Of a DNA stretch of 64,000 bases, positions 15,686 to 23,989 are shown piece by piece. Numbering within the stretch: the stretch's first letter is position 1; each line of letters starts with the position of its first letter. Origin of the DNA: Nesterenkonia sp. Act20 (GTDB taxonomy: Bacteria; Actinomycetota; Actinomycetes; Actinomycetales; Micrococcaceae); the NCBI RefSeq assembly GCF_019173455.1, contig NZ_JADPQH010000001.1:1456391-1520390 (forward strand), in the 5' to 3' direction. Position numbers and translations under genes: made by a program. The notes under the pieces are model-generated. The model did not search any database and was not told the DNA's origin. It was given only the letters and a program-made list of their open reading frames with translations.

Positions 15686-15776
15686 ACTACCTCATCAAGG
15701 TGCGAGTGATTCGGGAGTCCCGGATCGGCCGATATAGCGTCCCCCTCACGCTGGCCGATCCGGGACTCCTTTCTTA
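15686..15776 (+). ncRNA. Candidate small RNA, unit 3 of a three-member family
   Basis: The conserved 5' part (15686-15712) is identical to that of unit 2 over 27 bases. It is followed by a perfect 17-bp stem (15714-15730 with 15753-15769) whose sequence differs from unit 2, while the inner AGCGT / ACGCT stem (15736-15740, 15748-15752) and C-rich loop are kept. The run TTTCTTAT at the 3' side makes it a good intrinsic terminator. Stem bases change on both sides together, which argues for selection on RNA structure. Confidence 0.65.
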
Positions 15777-15815
15777 TGCATCGCGATCGGAGCCCGCCGC
15801 ACACTCGCGGTTCGC

Positions 15816-16595
15816 TCAGGGGGTGGGGACTGCCCGTCGGATGACCACGTAGTTCAGCGCAGTCAGGCCCAGAGTGAGCAGCAGCACCCAGCCTGCGAAC
15901 GTGTAGGAGCTCTGCACCGCCAACCAGTCCCCCACATGGGGCCACCAGTCGTTCTGCGTGATCACCATGACGATCACGACCAGCGCCGCCATCACTGCCA
16001 GCGCCGTGAGCCACAGCATCGCGAGGCTGACGCGGCGATACAGGATCGACCAGAAGAAGCCGATCATCATCGACAACAGGCACACGGCGCCCGCCATCAG
16101 ACCTGCTCCCAGAACACCCGCGTTCTGTGTCATCAGCGGGAGATCAAAGGTGTAGCTCTCCGCCCAGAACCCTGCCGTCGCCCGTTCAAGGAGGATGGCG
16201 ACCGAGAACAGGGCGCCGAAGCCTGCCGAGATCGCTGCAAAGGCCAGGAATGCTCCCAGCACGAAGACACGTCGGCTGTAGCTCAACGCCATCGAGAACG
16301 GGAAGGTGTGCGAGGCCGAGTAGGCGGCCATGAAGAGAAGGCACCAGATGGTCGCCTGGGAGGCCCCTGTATAGAACGGCTCCCCCTCACCATCGGCGAG
16401 GTGCCGGATCCACAGTCCGATGCCTATGGCCACTGCCCAGGCGCCGAAGAACACGATCAGCGGCACACCGATCATGGCGGAGGGGACGGTGAACTGCAGC
16501 TTGAACGCTGCTGGAACTCTGGCGAAGCTCGACCGCGATGCCAGGTCCGCTTGGACCGGCTTCGCCGCCTCGGATTGAATTGCTGCGCTGTTCAT
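15816..16595 (-). CDS. ABC transporter permease (ABC-2 type, YtrC/D-like)
   Basis: 259 residues with about six hydrophobic segments, including MIGVPLIVFFGAWAVAIGIG, ATIWCLLFMAAYSASHTF, FLAFAAISAGFGALFSVAIL, LGAGLMAGAVCLLSMMIGFF and WVLLLTLGLTALNYVVI. Its ATG overlaps the stop of the upstream ATPase gene by four bases, so they are translationally coupled. With the GntR regulator this is the arrangement of ytrA-type operons, which often respond to cell-wall antibiotics. What it moves is unknown. Confidence 0.7.
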   Translation of the reverse strand: MNSAAIQSEAAKPVQADLASRSSFARVPAAFKLQFTVPSAMIGVPLIVFFGAWAVAIGIGLWIRHLADGEGEPFYTGASQATIWCLLFMAAYSASHTFPFSMALSYSRRVFVLGAFLAFAAISAGFGALFSVAILLERATAGFWAESYTFDLPLMTQNAGVLGAGLMAGAVCLLSMMIGFFWSILYRRVSLAMLWLTALAVMAALVVIVMVITQNDWWPHVGDWLAVQSSYTFAGWVLLLTLGLTALNYVVIRRAVPTP

Positions 16596-17509
16596 CGGGC
16601 CACCTCCTGCGTGGGGTTCGTCGTGGAGTTCATCGGCACTTCTTCGCGCGCCGTGAGTCGCACGATCAGCTGCTGCAGCGAGACCGGAATGAGCTCCACC
16701 TCCCGTTCCTTCACGGCTCGTCGTTCCGCGTCGTCGAGGGCGCCCAGGACCGTGGTCCGCACGATCCGTCCCATCGACTCCTGATGCAGCACCTCACGGG
16801 TGCCAGCGATCTCGGCGACGGCATCCGCCCGGCCCACCAGCGTGACCGCACGGTCGCGAAGCTGCTCCACGGGCTCCTGGATGAGGATCTTCCCCTGGTC
16901 GATGACCACCACGTTCTCAATCAGATGAGCAATCTCGTCGATCAGATGGGAAGAGATGACCACCGTCCGCGGGTGTTCCGCGTAATCAGCCAACAGCCGG
17001 TCGTAGAACAGCTGCCGGGCGACGGCGTCGAGGCCCATGTACGGTTCATCGAAGAACGTCACCTCGGCGCGTGAGGCGATCCCGATGATGACTCCCACGG
17101 CCGAGCGCTGTCCGCGAGACATCTTCTTGATCCGGGTCTTCTCCGGGACCCTGAACTCTCTCGCGAGTGAGGTGGCCAGATCGTCATCCCAGCGGGGAAA
17201 GGCTCGGGCCGCGGCGGCAAAGGCGTGCCGGGCGAGTGCGTCGTCGATGTAGCGCTGCTCTTCACGCACGAAGCAGATCTGCGGCAGCACCTGTTCATTC
17301 TCGTGCGGGCGCATGCCGAGGATCTTCACCTCTCCCGCGCTGGGCCAGTCCTGGGCCGTGGCGATGGACATCAGGGTCGTCTTCCCGGCACCGTTTCGAC
17401 CCAGCAGTCCGTGGATGGTGTCCTTCTCCAGGCTCAGTGAGACGTTGTCCAGTGCAGTCGTGCTGCGATAACGCCGCGAGACCCCTGTGATTTCGATGGC
17501 GGTCCTCAT
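16592..17509 (-). CDS. ABC transporter ATP-binding protein
   Basis: 305 residues: Walker A LLGRNGAGKTTLM, signature MSRGQRSAVGVIIG (SRGQR in place of SGGQ), Walker B EVTFFDEPYMGLD and switch His in VVISSHLIDEI. The SRGQ signature and the ~90-residue C-terminal tail match the YtrB/DrrA-like ATPases of ABC-2 transporters. It sits between the GntR gene (35 bases upstream) and the permease. Confidence 0.85.
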   Translation of the reverse strand: MRTAIEITGVSRRYRSTTALDNVSLSLEKDTIHGLLGRNGAGKTTLMSIATAQDWPSAGEVKILGMRPHENEQVLPQICFVREEQRYIDDALARHAFAAAARAFPRWDDDLATSLAREFRVPEKTRIKKMSRGQRSAVGVIIGIASRAEVTFFDEPYMGLDAVARQLFYDRLLADYAEHPRTVVISSHLIDEIAHLIENVVVIDQGKILIQEPVEQLRDRAVTLVGRADAVAEIAGTREVLHQESMGRIVRTTVLGALDDAERRAVKEREVELIPVSLQQLIVRLTAREEVPMNSTTNPTQEVAR

Positions 17510-17544
17510 GTCCGCCTCCTTCCTTCAGCGCTTCGGCACGCTGT

Positions 17545-17913
17545 TCACGCCCGTGAGCGAAGCATCTCGATGATGGTGTCCACCGAGAGCCCGACGGCGC
17601 GGGCTTCGGTGAGGATCGGATCGAGGTAGGCCGCAGCAAACTGCTGGCGACGCTGCGCCGTGAGCACCTCCTGAGCACCCGGGGCGACGAACATGCCGAG
17701 CCCCCGCCGCTTGACCAGGATCCCGCGGTCCACCAGGAGGTTGATCCCCTTGGCCGCCGTCGCCGGGTTGATGCGATGGAAGGTGGCGAGCTCATTGGTC
17801 GAGGGGGCGCGTTCACCTTCAGCCAGCGAGCCGTCCAGCACGGACGCCTCCAGCTGCTCCGCGATCTGCACGAACAGTGCGCGACCCTCTTCCACGGACT
17901 GACCACCTTTCAT
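17545..17913 (-). CDS. GntR-family regulator, YtrA subfamily
   Basis: 122 residues. A winged helix at 8-75 (ALFVQIAEQLEASVLDGSLA ... NELATFHRINPATAAKGINL) is followed by a short helical effector domain, which is the mark of the YtrA group. Such proteins repress the adjacent ABC operon and are released by cell-wall-active compounds in Bacillus. A 26-bp palindrome lies about 39 bp upstream of its ATG and is a natural autoregulatory site. Confidence 0.85.
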   Translation of the reverse strand: MKGGQSVEEGRALFVQIAEQLEASVLDGSLAEGERAPSTNELATFHRINPATAAKGINLLVDRGILVKRRGLGMFVAPGAQEVLTAQRRQQFAAAYLDPILTEARAVGLSVDTIIEMLRSRA

Positions 17914-17951
17914 TCGGCAACCACACCAGCATAGCCAGTCTGCTACCTCGA

Positions 17952-17977
17952 TGGTTAATTACTCCACTAATGAACCA
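17952..17977. promoter_or_regulatory. Imperfect 26-bp palindrome, candidate GntR (YtrA) operator
   Basis: The arms starting TGGTTAATTACTC and ending CACTAATGAACCA are complementary at 10 of the 12 arm pairs around a 2-base centre. The site is A/T-rich in a G/C-rich genome and lies upstream of the GntR gene near a TATGCT -10 candidate (about 17930). YtrA regulators are known to bind palindromes in their own promoter. Confidence 0.6.
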
Positions 17978-18090
17978 CGGAGGCTGAGAAGGGTCAAGAG
18001 CTCACGATCCGGCGGCTCTTCGGGCTCGGCCGAGGCGTGCCCCCGAGGCGACCGGCGCCTGCCTCCTAGTGGGCCCGCAGTCGAAGGACA

Positions 18091-18096
18091 TAGGAT
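18091..18096 (+). promoter_or_regulatory. -10 box for the HAD phosphatase gene (leaderless)
   Basis: TAGGAT, six bases, then the ATG at 18103. Confidence 0.5.
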
Positions 18097-18102
18097 CAGG
18101 GC

Positions 18103-18918
18103 ATGAATGGTGCGAACATCGAATGCTGGCTGACCGATATGGACGGCGTCCTCGTCCGGGAGCAGGAGGCGCTCCCTGGTGCCGCTGAGCTTCTGGAGCA
18201 GTGGCGGCGACAGGATCTCCCCTATCTGGTGCTGACGAACAACTCCATCTTCACTGCACGGGATCTCAGCGCGAGGCTGCGTCACTCCGGACTCGTCGTG
18301 CCCGAGGAGCGGATCTGGACCTCTGCACTCGCGAGCGCCACCTTCCTCGCAAATCAGATCGACCCGGAGTCCAATGCCCAGGGCAGCTGCTATGTCATCG
18401 GTGAAGCTGGCCTGACCACCGCCATCCACGCGGCGGGGTTCATCATGACCGAGACCAACCCTGATTACGTGGTCGTGGGTGAGACGCGAAATTACAGCTT
18501 CGAGGCGATCACCAAGGCCGTGCGGCTGATCAACAATGGCGCCCGATTCATCCTCACCAACCCGGATGCCACCGGGCCCAGCGCCGAGGGCGTCCTGCCG
18601 GCGACCGGCGCGATCGCCTCACTCATCACCAAGGCCACGGGGCGGGAACCCTACGTCGTAGGAAAGCCGAACCCGATGATGTTCCGGTCTGCGCTGAACC
18701 ACCTGGGCGCACATTCCATGGAGACGGCCATGATCGGTGACCGGATGGACACCGACATCGTCGCTGGCATGGAGGCCGGGATGCACACTATTCTGGTGAT
18801 GACGGGACTCTCCAGCCGAGCCAGCATCGCCGACTTCCCCTTCCGTCCGAACCGCATCATCGACGGCGTCTATGAGCTGCTGGATGAGCCGCTGCAGGGT
18901 GGAGACGAGGACGACTGA
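18103..18918 (+). CDS. HAD-IIA family hydrolase (NagD-like phosphatase)
   Basis: 271 residues. HAD motif I is WLTDMDGVLV (nucleophile Asp and general-acid Asp), motif II is VLTNNS, the Lys of motif III is in VGKPNPMMF, and motif IV is IGDRMDTDIVAG. The C2a cap lies between motifs II and III (residues ~75-185). NagD-like proteins dephosphorylate nucleotides and small sugar phosphates in the cytoplasm; the substrate here is not deducible. Followed by a bidirectional terminator. Confidence 0.85.
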   Translation: MNGANIECWLTDMDGVLVREQEALPGAAELLEQWRRQDLPYLVLTNNSIFTARDLSARLRHSGLVVPEERIWTSALASATFLANQIDPESNAQGSCYVIGEAGLTTAIHAAGFIMTETNPDYVVVGETRNYSFEAITKAVRLINNGARFILTNPDATGPSAEGVLPATGAIASLITKATGREPYVVGKPNPMMFRSALNHLGAHSMETAMIGDRMDTDIVAGMEAGMHTILVMTGLSSRASIADFPFRPNRIIDGVYELLDEPLQGGDEDD

Positions 18919-18989
18919 GGCCTCACCTCACCTGCTCACCCCGCCTGACAGCCCCAGGCGTGCTGATCTCCGGCGCTTCGAGGCGGAGC

Positions 18990-19032
18990 GAGAAATGCCC
19001 GGCCACCGCTCGCGCGGCGCCGGGCATTCTCA
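18990..19032. terminator. Bidirectional terminator between HAD and MMPL genes
   Basis: GAGAAATGCCCGGC pairs with GCCGGGCATTCTC around a short GC-rich loop, between two convergent stop codons. Confidence 0.7.
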
Positions 19033-19041
19033 TGTCTGGAC

Positions 19042-21558
19042 TCAGATATCCCGGCCTGCGGAATCGTCGACCATGTTGCGCTCGAGCTTGGCGCCCTCGA
19101 CGTCCACATCGGGAATGATCCGATCCATCCACTTGGGCAGCCACCAGGCGGCCGGCCCGGCGAGATGCAGGAGCGCGGGCACCAGCAGCAGCCGCACCAC
19201 GAAGGCGTCGAGCAGCACGCCCACTGAAAGCCCGAGGCCCATGGATGCGATCATCGGATCGTCGGTGAAGATGAACCCGGCAAAGACCGAGGACATGATC
19301 AGCGCCGCGGCGGTGACCACGGAGCGCCCGGCGTGCAGGCCCTGGCGCACCGCCAGCCGCGGTGCGGAGCCGTGGGCGTAAGCCTCCCGCATGCCCGAAG
19401 CGGTGAACAGCTGATAGTCCATCGCCAGCCCGAAGAGGATGCCGACCATGAGCACCGGCAGGAAGGTCACGATCGGACCCGGTTCGGTGACGCCGACGAG
19501 ATCGGCGAACCAGCCCCACTGGAAGACCGCGACGACGATGCCCACCGCTGCGGCGAAGGAGCCGATGAAGCCGAGAGTGGCGATCACCGGGAGCAGGATC
19601 GAACGGAAGACCATGATCATGAGCAGCAGTGAGAGCCCGATGACCAGCGCGAGGTACAGCGGGAGGGCGTCAGAGATCACATCAGACATGTCGACCTGCG
19701 CCGCGGTCATGCCGGCCACGGAGAGCTCGACGTCGGCCGCCTCGGTGCCATCCAGCATCCCACCGGCGCGGAACTCATGGACAAGCTCCTCCGTGGACTC
19801 CGCCGCCGGGCCGTCCTCAGGAATGACCTGGAAGACGCCGAGCGTGTTGTCATCATTCAAGGCCGCCGGCACAGCTGCGGCGATGGAGTCATCGGCCAGC
19901 AGCGCATTGCCGATCTCGATCTGATAGTCCTGGGCGGCGGCGTCGTCGAGGCCCGTCGGCATATCTGCCAGCACCAGCAGCGGCCCGTTGACTCCGGCGC
20001 CAAAAGCCTCTTCCGTGGCGTGGTACGCCTGATAGGAGGCCGAATCTTCGGCATTGGAGCTTGCGTCGGGCAGACCCAGGCGCAGATCGAACGTCGGGAT
20101 CGAGAGCACACCGAGTCCCAGCAGCGCCAGCGCCGCGATGACAACTGCCTTGCCGTGGCCCATCGGTTCGGTGACCTGCTTCGACCGGAAGTCGCCCATG
20201 TGGCGTCGTTCCTTGCCGCGCAGGATCTTGTGGCCGACGATCGAGAGCATCGCTGGGGTCATCGTCACGGCGATCAGCACCGCGATGGCGACGCAGGCGG
20301 CCGCGACCGTACCCATCAGCGCCAGGAACGGCAGACCGGTGACGTTGAGCGCCAGCAGAGCGATCACCACGGTGGCTCCCGCGAAGACCACGGCATTGCC
20401 TGCCGTGCCTGTCGCAAGCGCAATGGAGTCGTGGAGGGCCATGCCCTCCTTCAGCTGGCGACGATGCCGGTGGATGATGAACAGGCAGTAGTCGATCCCG
20501 ACCGCGAGGCCGAGCATCAGACCCAGGATGGGAGTCATCGACATCATCTCGACGACGCCGGAGAGGGCCATCGCGCCGGCGACGCCGACGCCCACGCCCA
20601 CCAGGGCGTTGAGCAGCGGGAGCCCTGCGCCGATGAGCGTGCCCAGCATGATCAGCAGCACGGCCGCGGCGATCAGCAGACCGATGAGCTCCGCCACCGA
20701 GAACAGGTGCGGGAGCTCCATGTCGAGGTCACCGCCCGGAAGCGCGTCCACGCCGTCGATGTCAGCGTTGCTCAGCTCCTCGGAGATGGAGGCGAGCTCC
20801 TCGGTGCCCACACTCTCCATCGGCTCACTGAAATTGATCATCAGCACTGCGACATCACCCTCATCGGAGAGGACCTGCGCGCCGGAGGAGAGCTCCAGCA
20901 GCGCCTCGCCGCGATCCAGCTCCCGCTGGGCCTCGGAGAGCTCATCCTCCCCGGAGGACAGCTCCTCCTGACCCTCTTCGAGCGCCTCGCGATTGGCATC
21001 GATCTCGGCCTGCTGGGCTTCGAACTGCGGCGCGGCGGCCTCGTAGATGCCCTGCTCACGGGCCTGGGCGATCGCCTGGTCGAGCTGCTCCTGGCCCTGT
21101 TCGAGCTGATCCAGTCCAGCCTCGAGCTCCTCGCGGTTGGACTGGAGCTCCTCACGACCGGCGTCGAGCTCATCCTGGCCATCGGTGATCTCGCTGCGCG
21201 CATCCTGAAGCTCAGCCTGCGTGGCGAAGGGATCCGTCACGCTGCTGATGGCCTCGTCGGACTCAAGCTCCTCCATGAGAGAGGCGATCTCATCCTTCTG
21301 CTCCTGCGTGAACGGTTCACCGTCCTGCGTGCGCAGCAGCGCCGAGGCATTGCCTCCGCCGGAATCCGGCATCTCCTCCGCCAGTCGATCTGCCACCTTG
21401 GTGGTCTCGAGGTCGGGAAGGCTGATCTGGTCTGTCAGCTGACCGCCGAAGGCGAGGAAAGAGCTGACAGCGAGGGCGAGCAGGACGAACCACGCTGCGA
21501 CGACCGTCTTGGCTCGGCGCGCAGACAGCAGGCCGAGACGATAAAGGAGCTTTGCCAT
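19042..21558 (-). CDS. MMPL/RND-family exporter with extracytoplasmic coiled coil
   Basis: 838 residues. One N-terminal transmembrane segment precedes a large outer loop. Two blocks of five to six membrane helices follow (first GLLIAAAVLLIMLGTLIGAG, second YLALVIGLSLLLMIMVFRSI), with MMPL signatures GLAVGIDYCLFIIHRHRRQL and GILFGLAMDYQLF. Residues ~110-225 of the loop are a striking coiled coil of repeats such as DGQDELDAGREELQSNREEL and EGQEELSSGEDELSEAQREL. I start at ATG 21558 because TATGAT ends six bases before it. The TetR gene upstream probably controls it. Substrates could be lipids, peptides or drugs. Confidence 0.85.
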   Translation of the reverse strand: MAKLLYRLGLLSARRAKTVVAAWFVLLALAVSSFLAFGGQLTDQISLPDLETTKVADRLAEEMPDSGGGNASALLRTQDGEPFTQEQKDEIASLMEELESDEAISSVTDPFATQAELQDARSEITDGQDELDAGREELQSNREELEAGLDQLEQGQEQLDQAIAQAREQGIYEAAAPQFEAQQAEIDANREALEEGQEELSSGEDELSEAQRELDRGEALLELSSGAQVLSDEGDVAVLMINFSEPMESVGTEELASISEELSNADIDGVDALPGGDLDMELPHLFSVAELIGLLIAAAVLLIMLGTLIGAGLPLLNALVGVGVGVAGAMALSGVVEMMSMTPILGLMLGLAVGIDYCLFIIHRHRRQLKEGMALHDSIALATGTAGNAVVFAGATVVIALLALNVTGLPFLALMGTVAAACVAIAVLIAVTMTPAMLSIVGHKILRGKERRHMGDFRSKQVTEPMGHGKAVVIAALALLGLGVLSIPTFDLRLGLPDASSNAEDSASYQAYHATEEAFGAGVNGPLLVLADMPTGLDDAAAQDYQIEIGNALLADDSIAAAVPAALNDDNTLGVFQVIPEDGPAAESTEELVHEFRAGGMLDGTEAADVELSVAGMTAAQVDMSDVISDALPLYLALVIGLSLLLMIMVFRSILLPVIATLGFIGSFAAAVGIVVAVFQWGWFADLVGVTEPGPIVTFLPVLMVGILFGLAMDYQLFTASGMREAYAHGSAPRLAVRQGLHAGRSVVTAAALIMSSVFAGFIFTDDPMIASMGLGLSVGVLLDAFVVRLLLVPALLHLAGPAAWWLPKWMDRIIPDVDVEGAKLERNMVDDSAGRDI

Positions 21559-21564
21559 GGGTTG

Positions 21565-21570
21565 ATCATA
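21565..21570 (-). promoter_or_regulatory. -10 box for the MMPL gene (leaderless)
   Basis: TATGAT on the minus strand, six bases before the ATG at 21558. It implies the exporter has its own promoter downstream of the TetR gene. Confidence 0.5.
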
Positions 21571-21640
21571 AACGGAACGCCGCGTCTCGAAATTCACTCA
21601 GCAACGTCTGCGCACCATATGTGACAAATCTCATAGCAGC

Positions 21641-22276
21641 TCAGGAGGGCCGAGAGGCCTCAGCCGGACGCAGCAGGCCCGTCACCACGACATCCACAAG
21701 CGACTCGGCCCAGCTCAGCGGCGGGGCAGAGCCGATGAGCATCCGAAAGATCAACGGATCCCCCATGGCCGAGGCCGCCGCGGCGATGTCTACACCCTCG
21801 CGCAGCTCACCAGCCCGCTCCGCCTCGCGCAGCCTTTCGGCGAGCGCGCCGTGGTCCCACATGCTGGCCCGCTGAAGCAGGTGCTCTGTGCCGGCGTCGC
21901 CCTGCAGGCCTGCCACGACGAGGCTGCGCGCCATTCCTACATGGGTCTCCTGGAACGCCTCGACCAGCATGGAACGGACCCAGCTGAGACAGTCTCGGCG
22001 GAGATCGCCGGTGGAGGGCATAGGAACGATCTCGAACTCCGCGTCGCCGGTGAGCATGACCTCGAGCACCACCAGGGCCTTGGATCTCCACCAGCGGTAG
22101 ATGGTCTGCTTGCTCACACCCGCCTCCGAGGCGATGGCCTCCACCGTCAGCTCCTCGTAGGAGCTCTGGCTCAGCAGCCGAGATGTGGCATCGAGGACCG
22201 CCTGATGGGATGCTTCGCTGCGCGGCCGCCCCCGACGCGGTTCCGCAGTGCCGGATCGCTGTACCTCACATGCCAT
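21641..22276 (-). CDS. TetR-family transcriptional regulator
   Basis: 211 residues. The helix-turn-helix is at ~20-65 (AVLDATSRLLSQSSYEELTV, then IASEAGVSKQTIYRWWRSKA), and the ligand-binding C-terminal domain resembles TetR_C_11/33 types (EFEIVPMPSTGDLRRDCL). It lies 82 bp upstream of the MMPL gene on the same strand and is the obvious candidate to repress it. ATG 22276 has TACGAT seven bases upstream; ATG 22285 is the alternative. Confidence 0.85.
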   Translation of the reverse strand: MACEVQRSGTAEPRRGRPRSEASHQAVLDATSRLLSQSSYEELTVEAIASEAGVSKQTIYRWWRSKALVVLEVMLTGDAEFEIVPMPSTGDLRRDCLSWVRSMLVEAFQETHVGMARSLVVAGLQGDAGTEHLLQRASMWDHGALAERLREAERAGELREGVDIAAAASAMGDPLIFRMLIGSAPPLSWAESLVDVVVTGLLRPAEASRPS

Positions 22277-22283
22277 GAGCGAC

Positions 22284-22289
22284 ATCGTA
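22284..22289 (-). promoter_or_regulatory. -10 box for the TetR gene (leaderless)
   Basis: TACGAT on the minus strand, seven bases before ATG 22276. Confidence 0.4.
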
Positions 22290-22327
22290 GCGCGGCGCAG
22301 GTGAGGAGCCTGTGCCATCCTTGACCC

Positions 22328-23989
22328 ATGACAGCGGCGGGACGGGCCTTCTCAGTGGCGGAAGCTCAGTTTCGCAGCAGCATCCTCGAGCAGCACGAGG
22401 AGAGCGACGGCGCTGTAGCCGGCACCCCTGGATCCGAAGACCTGGCCCTGAGCCTCTTCACGGCGTTGAGCGCCCTGTTGCCGGAGGCCCCTGCTGCCCT
22501 GCTCGACAGCAGCGATCATGCTCACACCGAGAACCCGAGTCGCAGCGCCCAGAGCATCCTCGCTTTCTCCTTCGGCGAGCACGCCGGCACGGTCAGCCAC
22601 ACCGACGGGGTGACCACCCTCGTCACCACGGCAGGGACGAAGGTTCAGGAGCAGCCGTTCTTCTCCTGGCTCGAGCAGAACTGGCCCGGTGAGCAGCGTG
22701 CTGACGGCCAGCGGTCAAGCGGCGGGCAGGCCCGCGAGCAGCCGGAGTCCCACGAGGACTCCTCGGACACCCCCAGCTTCCGTCTCGGCTGGGTGGGGTG
22801 GCTCGGCTACGAGCTCAAGCGTGAGGCCGGCTCCCCCGTGAAATCGTCTTCGGCTCGAGGGAGCCTCCCGACCGAAGAGGCCAGCCTCTTCCGCGCCACC
22901 CACGCGGTGGTCCTGCACCACCACAGCGGCGAGCTCGAGCTGCAGTGGCTGGAGTCGGCATCGCAGGATGCCGCAACATGGCCGGAGCTGGTGCGGCAGA
23001 CGCTGTCCCAGCTGCAATTCGAACCCGAGACAGGGAGTCTGTCAGAGCTCGAGCACCATGATCATCGGCTGAGACTCGAGGACCTGCAGAGCCGGGACTC
23101 GCGCAGGGCGTATCTCGCGACGATCGAAGCTGCGCAGCGAGAGATCACCGCGGGCAACAGCTATGAGATCTGCCTGACCACCGCGGTGACCGCCGCCCTG
23201 GACGCGATCCCGGCGAGCGAACCCGCAGGCAGCGGCGTCGAGCTCTTCAAGACGCTGCGGGCGCAGAATCGAGCGCCCTTCACCCAGTTCCTGCGGATCG
23301 GGGAGACCGAGGTGGCGTCCACGTCACCGGAGCGATTTCTGAGCATCAGCCAGGGCGGCACGCTGCGTTCCGAGCCGATCAAGGGGACACGACCCCGGGG
23401 CCGGTCCACCGCCGAGGATCGACGCCTGGCGGAGGACCTCGCGACCCATCCGAAGGACCGCGCCGAGAATGTGATGATCGCGGACCTGGTGCGCAATGAC
23501 CTCTCCATCCACGCGATCCCCGGCAGCCTGCGCACCGAGCGGCTCTGCGCGGTGGAGAGCTATCCCACGGTGCATCAGCTGGTCTCCACCATCAGCGCGA
23601 GGATCCCTGCAGGGACCTCCCGGGCGCGAGTCATCGCCGACGCCTTTCCTCCCGGATCCATGACCGGAGCGCCGAAGATCTCCACCATGGACATCCTGGA
23701 ACGCCTGGAATCCGGAGCGCGCGGACCCTACTCAGGGGTGGCGGGGTACTTCAGCAGCAACGGGGCCGCCGATCTGGCGGTGCTGATCCGCACCGCGGTC
23801 CTCACCGGAGGCACTGAATCCCGCAGGCTCCACCTCGGGCTGGGCGGAGCGATCACCGCCGACTCCGACCCGGAGCAGGAGTGGGAGGAGGTCAAGGTGA
23901 AATCGCGCGGTGTGCTGGCCGCGCTCGGCGCGCAGTTTCCGGAGAGCGGCGGCTCCGATCCGATGTTGCAGCCCAGCGCGGCGTCCTAG
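22328..23989 (+). CDS. pabB: Aminodeoxychorismate synthase component I (chorismate-binding enzyme)
   Basis: 553 residues. The C-terminal chorismate-binding domain (residues ~250-540) shows NSYEICLTTAVT, STSPERFLSI, EPIKGTRPRG, NVMIADLVRNDLS, GSMTGAPKISTMDILERLE and GPYSGVAGYFS, the set shared by PabB, TrpE and MenF. I call PabB because of the PIKGTRPRG type motif and the pabC-like gene 2.7 kb downstream on the same strand. It would convert chorismate to 4-amino-4-deoxychorismate with a glutamine amidotransferase (PabA) that is not in this window. The stop overlaps the convergent lipoprotein gene by four bases. Confidence 0.8.
   Translation: MTAAGRAFSVAEAQFRSSILEQHEESDGAVAGTPGSEDLALSLFTALSALLPEAPAALLDSSDHAHTENPSRSAQSILAFSFGEHAGTVSHTDGVTTLVTTAGTKVQEQPFFSWLEQNWPGEQRADGQRSSGGQAREQPESHEDSSDTPSFRLGWVGWLGYELKREAGSPVKSSSARGSLPTEEASLFRATHAVVLHHHSGELELQWLESASQDAATWPELVRQTLSQLQFEPETGSLSELEHHDHRLRLEDLQSRDSRRAYLATIEAAQREITAGNSYEICLTTAVTAALDAIPASEPAGSGVELFKTLRAQNRAPFTQFLRIGETEVASTSPERFLSISQGGTLRSEPIKGTRPRGRSTAEDRRLAEDLATHPKDRAENVMIADLVRNDLSIHAIPGSLRTERLCAVESYPTVHQLVSTISARIPAGTSRARVIADAFPPGSMTGAPKISTMDILERLESGARGPYSGVAGYFSSNGAADLAVLIRTAVLTGGTESRRLHLGLGGAITADSDPEQEWEEVKVKSRGVLAALGAQFPESGGSDPMLQPSAAS

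Noticed and set aside
15545-15769. The hairpins of RNA units 2 and 3 as plain terminators of the Rieske gene and the convergent permease gene
   Set aside because: Termination is possible, but two tandem copies, an identical 27-base 5' part and aligned -10-like boxes are not explained by termination alone.
19777-21624. A 615-codon open frame on the plus strand antisense to the MMPL gene
   Set aside because: High-GC shadow frame: His/Arg/Gln-rich translation, no domain, and the minus strand encodes a clear MMPL protein.
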